Source: an uncultured Bacilli bacterium
GTDB taxonomy: Bacteria > Bacillota_I > Bacilli_A > RF39 > UBA660
Length of the DNA: 39,562 nucleotides
Direction of reading: 5' to 3'
NCBI GenBank assembly: GCA_947627375.1
Contig: CANQVR010000005.1
Location: 1 to 39,562, forward strand
The notes beneath the pieces were generated by a model. It did not search any database. It saw only the letters and a list, made by a program, of their open reading frames with translations, and was not told the DNA's origin. The translations under genes and the position numbers were made by a program. Positions 7,882 to 14,351 of the stretch are shown here, piece after piece. The stretch's first letter is position 1. Each line of letters begins with the position of its first letter.

Positions 7882-7910
7882 ATTTTATCATTTCCATTCA
7901 GAGATGTCAA
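7882..7910 (-). promoter_or_regulatory. Sigma-A promoter of the restriction-modification operon
   Basis: On the minus strand, a consensus TTGACA (7905-7910), a 17-base spacer and TAAAAT (7882-7887) lie directly before the nuclease-methyltransferase gene, leaving a leader of only about 15 bases. No operator or controller-protein gene is visible. Confidence 0.85.
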
Positions 7911-7949
7911 TGAAACTTTTGAATGTTTTTTGTTGCTTTTTATAAAACA

Positions 7950-7973
7950 TATAAAAAAGACTTTTTAAGCCTT
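7950..7973 (-). terminator. Terminator after nth
   Basis: Read on the minus strand, AAGGCTT AAA AAGTCTT forms a seven-pair stem with one G-T pair, followed by a T run. The nth stop codon lies in the loop region. Confidence 0.6.
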
Positions 7974-8588
7974 ATAATATCTACAAAGTTTCTGAATTTT
8001 ACACTTTTCACATTCCGGTTTGATTGCTTTGCAGTGATATCTTCCAAATAATACTAGTTGTTTATGTCTTCTGCCCCAATCTTTTTTGGAAAATTTTTTC
8101 ATTAACTTTCTTTCAATGTCTTCTACATTATCTTTTTGATATGCTAATTTTAATCTTTTACTTACTCTTTCAACATGCGTATCAACAGCAAAAGCAGGAT
8201 AATCATATAATTCATTTAAAACTACATTAACTGTCTTTCTACCAACACCTGGCAAGCTTTCTAAACTTTTTCTATCAGTTGGAAAAATACCATTATATTT
8301 TTCATCTAAAGTTTTTGCAATAGTTTTTATAAAAAGTGATTTCTTTTTAAATGTACCTACTGGTCTAATAATATTTTCTAAATCTTTTATATCAGCATTT
8401 TTTAATTCTTTTAAACTCTTATATTTACTAAATAGTATTGGCGTTACACTATTTACCCTTTTATCAGTTGATTGAGCACTTAAAACAACTGCGATTAAAA
8501 GTTCATAATCTTTGTTATAATTCAATTCACATTTTGGATTTGGAATTAAATCATCTAAATAATTTTCAATTTCTAAAACTCTATTCAT
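7965..8588 (-). CDS. nth: Endonuclease III, DNA glycosylase/AP lyase
   Basis: Nth removes oxidised pyrimidines and nicks the abasic site in base-excision repair. The helix-hairpin-helix LPGVGRKTVNVVL contains the catalytic Lys, and VDTHVERVS contains the catalytic Asp. The C-terminus carries the four-cysteine iron-sulphur motif with the standard C-x6-C-x2-C-x5-C spacing. Length is usual for the family. The frame extends upstream to 8627, but true Nth proteins begin near MNRVLEIENYL, so I use the ATG at 8588 (another at 8591). That gives an overlap of 8-11 bases with dnaD and implies translational coupling. The dnaD-nth pairing is also found in B. subtilis. Confidence 0.95.
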   Translation of the reverse strand: MNRVLEIENYLDDLIPNPKCELNYNKDYELLIAVVLSAQSTDKRVNSVTPILFSKYKSLKELKNADIKDLENIIRPVGTFKKKSLFIKTIAKTLDEKYNGIFPTDRKSLESLPGVGRKTVNVVLNELYDYPAFAVDTHVERVSKRLKLAYQKDNVEDIERKLMKKFSKKDWGRRHKQLVLFGRYHCKAIKPECEKCKIQKLCRYYKA

Positions 8589-9261
8589 CATTGTCATCTT
8601 CTTCAAACCAATCATAGTCAAAAACATCTATAGGATCTTCTTCACTCTTTCTTTCTTTATGTTTTTGTCTATTCTTTTCTATATCTTCAACTGTTTTAAT
8701 TCCCTTTTTTTCCCATTCATATAAAATTTTATCGATATATCTTAAATTTGATACACCATTATAAGTAGCTTCTTTGACTGCTTCTTTCATAACTTCATCA
8801 GTAAAACCATTTTCTACCCAAGCTTTCATAATTTCATATTCTATTGGACTTAAAGTTCTACCAAACTCTTTTTCTACTATTTCAAAAATATTACTACTAG
8901 ATGCATCATTTTGATTTACTTCTTCACTGATAATCAAAGATATTTTTTTATAAAATCCTTCCAAACTTATTTTTTCTTCTAAAGTATCCTTTTCATTCTT
9001 TAATGTTTTTAACTTTATAAAGTTTTTTTCAGTCAATAAAGAAATATAATTCATAACATCTTCAAGAGAAATGTTTAAACTATGAGAAATCTTTTCAGGA
9101 TCAAAAGTAAACTCTTCTCCTATATTATATAAATACATCAAAAAAACAAACTCATCTAAATTAATTTTTAACTCTTTTAGATGTTGCATTAAATAAAGGG
9201 GTATTACTATATTACCTTGCTTTAAAATATTAATCATTTTTGAACTTTTAATAATAATCAC
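8581..9261 (-). CDS. dnaD: DnaD-family primosome protein
   Basis: DnaD helps load the replicative helicase at origins and restarted forks. The N-terminal winged-helix domain (about 10-110) begins NILKQGNIVIPLYLMQHLKELKIN. The C-terminal domain carries the signature YNGVSNLRYIDKILYEW (about 175-191), and the tail is acidic. The start is uncertain. GTG 9261 is only one base after GGAG, too close for normal initiation, and the next ATG (9237) is 24 bases downstream of it, although it would give an N-terminus of the usual length. ATT codons at 4, 7 and 10 bases from GGAG are also possible. The gene lies between cca (11-base gap) and nth (overlap). Confidence 0.9.
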   Translation of the reverse strand: MIIIKSSKMINILKQGNIVIPLYLMQHLKELKINLDEFVFLMYLYNIGEEFTFDPEKISHSLNISLEDVMNYISLLTEKNFIKLKTLKNEKDTLEEKISLEGFYKKISLIISEEVNQNDASSSNIFEIVEKEFGRTLSPIEYEIMKAWVENGFTDEVMKEAVKEATYNGVSNLRYIDKILYEWEKKGIKTVEDIEKNRQKHKERKSEEDPIDVFDYDWFEEDDNDE

Positions 9262-9272
9262 ACTCCTTTTTG

Positions 9273-10364
9273 TTAATTATATCTTTCTTTACAAAACTTT
9301 AAAATATCTTCTTTTTTATTTTCTAATCTCTTATATAATACTTCTTTTTCTATTTCTTCATAAATATTTTTTAAATATGGTCCAGGTTCTTTATTTAATT
9401 CTTTCATTATCTCTTCACTGCTAATTTGTAAATCACTTCTTTTGGTAATAGGAAGTTCAACATAGCTTTTGGCTATTTCTTTTTTAGGTATTCCTTTGAT
9501 AAGTCCTGCGACACTATTTATATAAAGTCCATATTTATAAAGATTATATGGATCTTTATTGTTTATTTGTAAGGCTTTTTGGACACTTTCTATCATGTCT
9601 TTTTCATGATTTGAAAAAGGATATATATCTATAACATCTAATATAGCCCAAACACCAATTAAAGAATCTGTACATTTAACTTTATTTAAGTTTTTAAGTT
9701 CAAGTTCTTTATCTAGTCCTAAATCTATTAGTAATTTTATACCTTCTAAGGCCCTATCACTAGTAAAGATCTTATCTAGCTCTTCTTTTTTTCTGTGATA
9801 TGATAACTTCTTTAAGAGATGTTTTTTTTCTAAAATAGCATTAATTACTTCATCACTCAAAGAAAAATTAAGACTTGTAGAGAAACGTAATGCCCTAAGC
9901 ATTCTAAGAGAATCTTCTTCAAAACGATCATTTGCATTACCAACTGTCTTTATGATTTTCTTATTTAAATCTTCTTTAGCATTTAAGTAATCGATTATTT
10001 CTCCTTTACTATCCATACAAATAGTATTAATAGTAAAGTCACGCCTTTTAAGATCTTCTTCTAAACTATCTATATATTCTATTTTTTCAGGTCTTCTATT
10101 ATCAAGATACTTATACTCTTTTCTAAAAGTAGTTATTTCAAATCTAACATTTTTTTTCATTACAGTAATAGAACCATAATCATCACTTAATATTATAACT
10201 TTTTTAAATATCTCTCTTAATTCTTTAGGCGTTGCATTAGTCGTAATATCTATATCATTAGATTCAATTCCTAAAAGATAATTTCTTACAAAACCTCCTA
10301 CAATATAGGCTTTGTAACCTTTTTCTTCAATCATCTTTAAAATATAAATTGCTTCTTCTAACAT
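9273..10364 (-). CDS. cca: CCA-adding tRNA nucleotidyltransferase
   Basis: This enzyme builds or repairs the 3' CCA end of tRNAs. The class II nucleotidyltransferase head is clear: YIVGGFVRNYLLG, then the metal-binding NDIDITT, a basic RRDFTINT, and the nucleotide-selecting region ending EEDSLRMLRALRFSTSLNF (about 147-165). A helical body and tail follow, rich in Lys/Glu. At 363 residues it is slightly shorter than B. subtilis Cca. It could be a poly(A) polymerase, but a gene of this size in a Bacillus-like background is normally Cca. It leads the cca-dnaD-nth operon. The ribosome binding site is weak (AGAGAG). Confidence 0.92.
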   Translation of the reverse strand: MLEEAIYILKMIEEKGYKAYIVGGFVRNYLLGIESNDIDITTNATPKELREIFKKVIILSDDYGSITVMKKNVRFEITTFRKEYKYLDNRRPEKIEYIDSLEEDLKRRDFTINTICMDSKGEIIDYLNAKEDLNKKIIKTVGNANDRFEEDSLRMLRALRFSTSLNFSLSDEVINAILEKKHLLKKLSYHRKKEELDKIFTSDRALEGIKLLIDLGLDKELELKNLNKVKCTDSLIGVWAILDVIDIYPFSNHEKDMIESVQKALQINNKDPYNLYKYGLYINSVAGLIKGIPKKEIAKSYVELPITKRSDLQISSEEIMKELNKEPGPYLKNIYEEIEKEVLYKRLENKKEDILKFCKERYN

Positions 10365-10458
10365 ATTATCATCTCTCTTTGATATATTGTATCAAAAATT
10401 AAAACAAAAGACTAGTTTCTCATATTGTTTTACTTTTATTTTGAGAATATTTTTCTAT

Positions 10459-10491
10459 AAAAAAAGAAAAGGAAGTTAAAAAACTTCCACT
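10459..10491 (-). terminator. Terminator after the HU gene
   Basis: On the minus strand GGAAGTT and AACTTCC (10471-10488) form the stem, and a T-rich tail runs to about 10459. It closes the single-gene hup unit. Confidence 0.9.
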
Positions 10492-10502
10492 TTCTAGTTT
10501 TA

Positions 10503-10778
10503 TTATTTGTTTACTGCTTCTTTTAATGCAGTACCAGGTTTAAATGAAACAGCATTTCTTGCAGCGATATGAACAGTTTCTCCAGTTCTTGGATTACGTC
10601 CTTCACGAGCTGCTCTTTTTGAAACAGCGAAAGTTCCAAAACCAACTAATGGTACTTTGTCTCCTTTTGCTAAAGCACCTTTAATTTCAGTTATTAGTGC
10701 TTCCATTGTTCTTGTTACATCTGCTTTTGTTAAACCAGTTTGGTTTGCAACTGCTTCTACTAATTCAACTTTTTTCAT
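10503..10778 (-). CDS. hup: HU family DNA-binding protein
   Basis: HU is the abundant histone-like dimer that bends and compacts DNA. The 91 residues match the family end to end: MKKVELVEAVANQTGLTKAD at the start, then VPLVGFGTFAVSKRAAREGRNPRTGE with the DNA-intercalating arm, and HIAARNAVSFKPGTALKEAV. The ribosome binding site GAGGAGG is strong, and codon use is richer in G and C than in most neighbours, as expected for high expression. It is monocistronic, between its own promoter and terminator. In B. subtilis hbs is next to spoIVA; here it lies about 6 kb from spoIVA. Confidence 0.97.
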   Translation of the reverse strand: MKKVELVEAVANQTGLTKADVTRTMEALITEIKGALAKGDKVPLVGFGTFAVSKRAAREGRNPRTGETVHIAARNAVSFKPGTALKEAVNK

Positions 10779-10830
10779 TTTTGTTCTACCTCCTCAAAAT
10801 TTAAGCATTATTAGTTATGCTTACATATTC

Positions 10831-10859
10831 AATTTACCATGACTAACAATAAAATGCAA
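10831..10859 (-). promoter_or_regulatory. Likely sigma-A promoter of hup
   Basis: On the minus strand TTGCAT (10854-10859), a 17-base spacer and TAAATT (10831-10836). It is the best-spaced pair before the HU gene, though neither box is perfect. Confidence 0.5.
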
Positions 10860-10910
10860 TAAAATTAACGTTTTTTTATCAAAAATTTAACATTTTTTTA
10901 ACATTTTTCA

Positions 10911-11282
10911 TTAATTTTGATCATTTTTCTTTCTTTTTGCTGGTTTTTTCGTTAATTTTTCATCTATAGATGTTAATAAACTGATGATGTGTCCTAAACC
11001 ATAAAAGAACAAACATAATAGAAAACTTATAAACCAAAAGAAGATAGTGAGCGAGATATTGAATTCAGTTTCAACACAACTTGTCGCACCATAAAGTGTT
11101 GAGGTACTTCCGCATGATGGAAATAAATTTCCAAGAATTAATCCTCCAAAGAAACTTACTATCATTGTAATACACGCTACAATCTGATAAACATTCATTT
11201 TTTGTTTTTTTACTTCTTTTGCAATATTATTTATCTTAGGTAAATCTTCTTTGTATTTGTCTATTTCTTCAAATAAGTTCAA
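10911..11282 (-). CDS. Two-helix membrane protein, unknown
   Basis: This 123-residue protein has a charged N-terminal helix (residues 1-30), a hydrophobic segment near 32-53 (YQIVACITMIVSFFGGLILG), a short outside loop containing two cysteines (PSCGSTSTLYGATSC), a second segment near 74-97 (ISLTIFFWFISFLLCLFFYGLG) and a Lys-rich tail (KKPAKRKKNDQN). The two loop cysteines could form a disulphide on the outer face. It starts at TTG (11282), which overlaps the upstream stop as TTGA and lies behind AGGTG, so translation is coupled to the 212-residue membrane gene. I do not recognise the family. No clear terminator follows. Confidence 0.7.
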   Translation of the reverse strand: MNLFEEIDKYKEDLPKINNIAKEVKKQKMNVYQIVACITMIVSFFGGLILGNLFPSCGSTSTLYGATSCVETEFNISLTIFFWFISFLLCLFFYGLGHIISLLTSIDEKLTKKPAKRKKNDQN

Positions 11283-11917
11283 GATTTCTTCACCTCTTTT
11301 TTCTCTCCTTGTTTTTTTTCTAAATAATCTTTATATAAATAGATGTATCTAGCAAATAACATAATACTAATAGAACCCAAAGTAGAAATTATAATACCAT
11401 CAAAAGATGAAGCCGCAATTAAATTTACTGCTAGATATATTACTGTTAAAATTATTATCGAATAAAAATACCAGTCATTAGTTACTTCATCAAATGGGAC
11501 TTTATATAAATCTATTTCATGCCATAATCTAGTATCTCTCATGAAAGTTCCTATTAAATATATGAAAATTATTAAATAAAGAATCAAATAAATTAATGAA
11601 GAAAGTCCAAAAGACTGAAAAATTGTAAGTAATGAAGCAATACTAACTAATGCATAAAATATTATTAATATGATATTTAAAAAATTAAAGTATCTTTTAC
11701 CAAATTTTGTTTTTAAAAATATAAAATATATTAATAATGCTATATGAATACTGTTATGATTTAAAATGCTTCTAAAGATTTCAGTAGATGACAAATCATT
11801 TTTTATCGCAAAAGCTTGAGATAATATAATAATACAAACTGTTAGACCTAATAAAAGATTTACAATCATGTTTGGGTTATCATACCATTCTATTTCTCTT
11901 TTTTCTTTTTCTAACAT
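11279..11917 (-). CDS. Multi-pass membrane protein, unknown
   Basis: The 212-residue product has about six hydrophobic segments (from 17 to 195), including VNLLLGLTVCIIILSQAFA, FLNIILIIFYALVSIASLL and YFYSIIILTVIYLAVNLIAA. A polar loop in the middle, FMRDTRLWHEIDLYKVPFDE, is probably cytoplasmic and looks like the most conserved, motif-like part. The tail is Lys/Glu-rich. The start has a strong AAAGGAGG site. The gene is coupled to the two-helix membrane gene through a four-base overlap, so the two probably form one complex. I know no function. Confidence 0.7.
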   Translation of the reverse strand: MLEKEKREIEWYDNPNMIVNLLLGLTVCIIILSQAFAIKNDLSSTEIFRSILNHNSIHIALLIYFIFLKTKFGKRYFNFLNIILIIFYALVSIASLLTIFQSFGLSSLIYLILYLIIFIYLIGTFMRDTRLWHEIDLYKVPFDEVTNDWYFYSIIILTVIYLAVNLIAASSFDGIIISTLGSISIMLFARYIYLYKDYLEKKQGEKKEVKKS

Positions 11918-11988
11918 ATTTTCCTCCTTTTATTTTACATTTATATTATAACATAAATTTCACTATATGAAATAAGATATTTTCATTT

Positions 11989-12273
11989 TTATTTTTTTGG
12001 ATAATGTAAATATTTTGTTTTTTCTTGACTTTTATATTTTTTTACTTTCTTGAAACTATCAATTATATCATTATGAAAAATCCCTGTAGCATTTACTGTT
12101 TGAAAACCTGTCAAAAAGGTTGTTCCACCTAAAACTATTTCATTTAGAAAGGATAAATCACAAAATACCATGACACTAGACCCTAAAACTGTCAAAGATA
12201 AGGGAACTAAAACTTCTGCACCATAAATAAGTAAATTTTTTTCTTCTTCTTTCTTTTTCTTTTCTAAATCCAT
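11989..12273 (-). CDS. Small membrane protein, unknown
   Basis: A 94-residue protein with a very basic/acidic N-terminus (MDLEKKKKEEEKN), two hydrophobic stretches (LLIYGAEVLVPLSLTVLGSSVMVFC and FLNEIVLGGTTFLTGFQ) and a basic tail (KKVKKYKSQEKTKYLHYPKK). The ribosome binding site is AGAGG. A TATAAT-like sequence lies just upstream, in the divergent region shared with der. No family is recognised; codon use and position are consistent with a real gene. Confidence 0.6.
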   Translation of the reverse strand: MDLEKKKKEEEKNLLIYGAEVLVPLSLTVLGSSVMVFCDLSFLNEIVLGGTTFLTGFQTVNATGIFHNDIIDSFKKVKKYKSQEKTKYLHYPKK

Positions 12274-12349
12274 ACTAATACCTCTTCTTATATTATAATT
12301 ATATCATAAAAAACTAATTATCGATTAAGTATATTATAAAATGTTTATT

Positions 12350-12378
12350 TTGTGATAGTTTGTTTTTTATGTTATAAT
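12350..12378 (+). promoter_or_regulatory. Sigma-A promoter of the der unit
   Basis: TTGTGA (12350-12355), a 17-base spacer and a perfect TATAAT (12373-12378) lie 27 bases before the der start codon. Confidence 0.8.
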
Positions 12379-12404
12379 GTATGTGTTTAAAAGGAGGTGG
12401 CATT

Positions 12405-13718
12405 ATGGCATTACCTACAGTTGCTTTGGTTGGAAGACCTAATGTTGGGAAAAGTACTCTTTTCAATAAAATTGTGGGAAGACAAATCGCTATTACTGAA
12501 GATACTCCAGGAGTTACAAGAGATAGAATTTATCAAGAAGTTAATTTTCAAAATTATCGCTTTTATCTAATCGATACTGGAGGAATTGATGATGATAAAA
12601 ACAATTTTAATAAAGAAATAAAAGTACAAGCTTCTATCGCAATTAATGAAGCTGATGTTATCGTTTTTATAGTAGATGGAAAAGAAGGTCTTACTAGTAA
12701 TGATCTTGTTGTGAGAGACATCTTAAGAAAAAGCAAAAAAAGAGTTATTGTAGCAATTAATAAAATAGATACTAAAAAAGCTCAAGATAATATATATGAT
12801 TTTTATGAATTAGGTTTTGATGAATATATCCCTATAAGTAGTATTCATAATATTGGTTATTTAGACTTAATGGATAGTATCGTTAAAAACTTTAACACTT
12901 TTGAAGATGATGATAATGATCCACGACTTAAAATATCTATGATAGGACGTCCTAATGTCGGAAAAAGTTCTTTAATGAACGCTCTTTTGAATGAAGAAAG
13001 AGTGGTAGTAAGCAAATTAGCTGGAACTACTAGAGATTCAATTGACTCTATACTTACTTATAATAAGGAAGAATTTATTTTAATCGATACTGCTGGTATG
13101 AGAAAGAAAGGAAAAGTTTTTGAAGCTATCGAAAAATATAGTTTACTTCGTTCTTTAAAAGCTATAGATAGAAGTGATATTTGTCTTTTAGTAATCGATG
13201 CTCATGACGGTATTAAAGAAAACGATAAACATATTGCGGGATATGCTATCGAAAGAGGAAAAGGTTTAATTATTGTCGTTAATAAATGGGATATAAAAAA
13301 TGAGGAAGATACGATTAAGAATTTTACGGATTTAATACGAGCGGAATTTAAATTTGTCTCTTATGCTCCTATTGTCTTTGTATCAGCTCTAACTAAAAAA
13401 AGAATTCATACTTTAATGCCCGAAGTTTTAAAAGTAGCAAAAAATATAAATGTATCAATTAAAACAAGTCTTTTAAATAATGTTATTGAAGATGCTTACG
13501 ATTTAAATTTACCACCTACTTATAAAGGTAATAGATTAAAAATTTATTTTGTAAGTCAAACTGGAAATAAACCTCCTAAATTCACATTACGTGTTAATAA
13601 TAAAAAATTGGTTCATTTTTCTTACGAAAGATATTTAGAAAATAAATTGAGAGAAAACTTTGACTTAACAGGAACACCTATAATTTTACAATTTAAGAAT
13701 AGGAGTGGTGATGAATAA
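12405..13718 (+). CDS. der: Ribosome-assembly GTPase Der (EngA)
   Basis: Der is the essential double GTPase that matures the 50S ribosomal subunit. Both G domains are intact: GRPNVGKST, DTGG and NKID in the first, GRPNVGKSS, DTAGMRKKGK and NKWD in the second. The C-terminal KH-like domain follows (NNVIEDAYDLNLPPTYKGNRLKIYF...). The frame can begin at 12381, but the first eight residues (MCLKGGGI) encode the ribosome binding site AAAGGAGG, so the start is the ATG at 12405 (437 residues, usual length). The stop overlaps the next gene's start (TAATG). Der and spoIVA are near neighbours in B. subtilis too. Confidence 0.97.
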   Translation: MALPTVALVGRPNVGKSTLFNKIVGRQIAITEDTPGVTRDRIYQEVNFQNYRFYLIDTGGIDDDKNNFNKEIKVQASIAINEADVIVFIVDGKEGLTSNDLVVRDILRKSKKRVIVAINKIDTKKAQDNIYDFYELGFDEYIPISSIHNIGYLDLMDSIVKNFNTFEDDDNDPRLKISMIGRPNVGKSSLMNALLNEERVVVSKLAGTTRDSIDSILTYNKEEFILIDTAGMRKKGKVFEAIEKYSLLRSLKAIDRSDICLLVIDAHDGIKENDKHIAGYAIERGKGLIIVVNKWDIKNEEDTIKNFTDLIRAEFKFVSYAPIVFVSALTKKRIHTLMPEVLKVAKNINVSIKTSLLNNVIEDAYDLNLPPTYKGNRLKIYFVSQTGNKPPKFTLRVNNKKLVHFSYERYLENKLRENFDLTGTPIILQFKNRSGDE

Positions 13719-13906
13719 TGTTTTGGACTAAACTTCCTTCTAAAGAAACTTTAGAAAAAGAACTTGCTGGTTTAGATAAAGCTTTAGAATTGTTAAACAA
13801 AAGATATGAAGAAAAAACTATTGATATTGAAAGTTTCAAACAACAATGTGAAAAGATGGCTGAAAAAAGAAAAAAAATTTTAAAACAATTAGAGAAATAT
13901 AATTAA
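13718..13906 (+). CDS. Small coiled-coil protein coupled to der, unknown
   Basis: This 62-residue acidic/basic helical protein (LEKELAGLDKALELLNKRYE, then a second helix with KQQCEKMAEKRKKILKQLEK) looks like a short helical hairpin. Its IDIESFKQQ...K pattern faintly recalls SHOCT domains. The ATG shares a base with the der stop (TAATG) and uses an AGGAG site inside the der coding end, so its translation is coupled to der. The function is unknown; the coupling suggests a role in, or simply co-expression with, ribosome assembly. Confidence 0.7.
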   Translation: MFWTKLPSKETLEKELAGLDKALELLNKRYEEKTIDIESFKQQCEKMAEKRKKILKQLEKYN

Positions 13907-13908
13907 TA

Positions 13909-13934
13909 ACAAAAATCTCTTGTTACATATAATA
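13909..13934 (+). promoter_or_regulatory. Sigma-K-like (mother-cell) promoter before spoVIF
   Basis: AC (13909-13910), 15 bases, then CATATAATA (13926-13934), which fits the B. subtilis sigma-K pattern AC...CATANNNTA. The same AC-N15-CATANNNTA arrangement recurs at 35383-35408. In B. subtilis spoVIF is described as a late mother-cell gene, which agrees. Confidence 0.6.
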
Positions 13935-13950
13935 AGACAGGAGGTTTTTT

Positions 13951-14190
13951 ATGTTTAAAGATAATTTTTTTAAAAAAGTAGAAAACAAAACTAATGTTAA
14001 TAAAGAGACCATAATGTCACTTGCAAAAAAACTTCAAAGCTCTAATATGAAAGATGAGAAAGTAATACGTGAAGTTATTCAAGAAGTTGGAAATATTTCT
14101 GGTAAAGATGTATCTAAAGAAAAAGAAGATAAAATTGTTAAAGCTATAGTTTCTGATAATGTTCCTACTAATATTGATAAAATGTTTTAG
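13951..14190 (+). CDS. spoVIF: Stage VI sporulation protein F
   Basis: SpoVIF (YjcC) is a small mother-cell protein needed for proper spore-coat assembly in B. subtilis. The 79 residues follow the family layout: FKDNFFKKVENKTNVNKE, then SLAKKLQSSNMKDEKVIREV, and the conserved VSKEKEDKIVKAIVSDNVP near the C-terminus. The ribosome binding site AGGAGG is well spaced. A sigma-K-like promoter lies just upstream and a perfect terminator overlaps the stop codon, so it is a single-gene sporulation unit between der and a phosphoesterase gene. Confidence 0.85.
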   Translation: MFKDNFFKKVENKTNVNKETIMSLAKKLQSSNMKDEKVIREVIQEVGNISGKDVSKEKEDKIVKAIVSDNVPTNIDKMF

Positions 14191-14211
14191 AGAAAATCTA
14201 AAACTTTTTTT
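14184..14211 (+). terminator. Terminator of spoVIF
   Basis: GTTTTAGA and TCTAAAAC pair perfectly around the loop GAAAA and are followed by seven T's. The stop codon TAG is inside the left arm. Confidence 0.92.
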
Positions 14212-14219
14212 ATTTTTAA

Positions 14220-14248
14220 TTGCTTTACAAAAAAAGTCATGTTACAAT
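14220..14248 (+). promoter_or_regulatory. Possible promoter of the phosphoesterase unit
   Basis: TTGCTT (14220-14225), 17 bases, TACAAT (14243-14248). The -10 is good, the -35 poor. It lies between the spoVIF terminator and the mini-ORF leader. Confidence 0.4.
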
Positions 14249-14273
14249 TAATTTAAGATAGGGAGTGGTTTGA

Positions 14274-14306
14274 ATGAGAAAAAATAAAAGTGAGGACATT
14301 ATTTAA
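14274..14306 (+). CDS. Ten-residue leader-type mini-ORF
   Basis: GGGAGTGG is followed at normal spacing by a complete ORF, MRKNKSEDII and stop. The stop runs straight into a terminator hairpin (14305-14333), and the large phosphoesterase gene begins 19 bases after that. This is the layout of a translated leader controlling a terminator. The peptide has no obvious run of regulatory codons. Confidence 0.4.
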   Translation: MRKNKSEDII

Positions 14307-14334
14307 AGAGACATTTTTTATGTGCTCTTTTTTA
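14305..14334 (+). terminator. Leader terminator / possible attenuator
   Basis: AAAGAGACAT pairs with ATGT-G-CTCTTT (one bulged G) and a T run follows. It sits between the mini-ORF and the phosphoesterase gene, inside what should be one transcript, so it is either an attenuator or the end of a tiny separate transcript. Confidence 0.6.
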
Positions 14335-14351
14335 TTGATTGGAGGTAGAAA

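Noticed and set aside
12381-12404. Upstream extension of der (MCLKGGGI)
   Set aside because: These codons are the ribosome binding site itself and are absent from the family.
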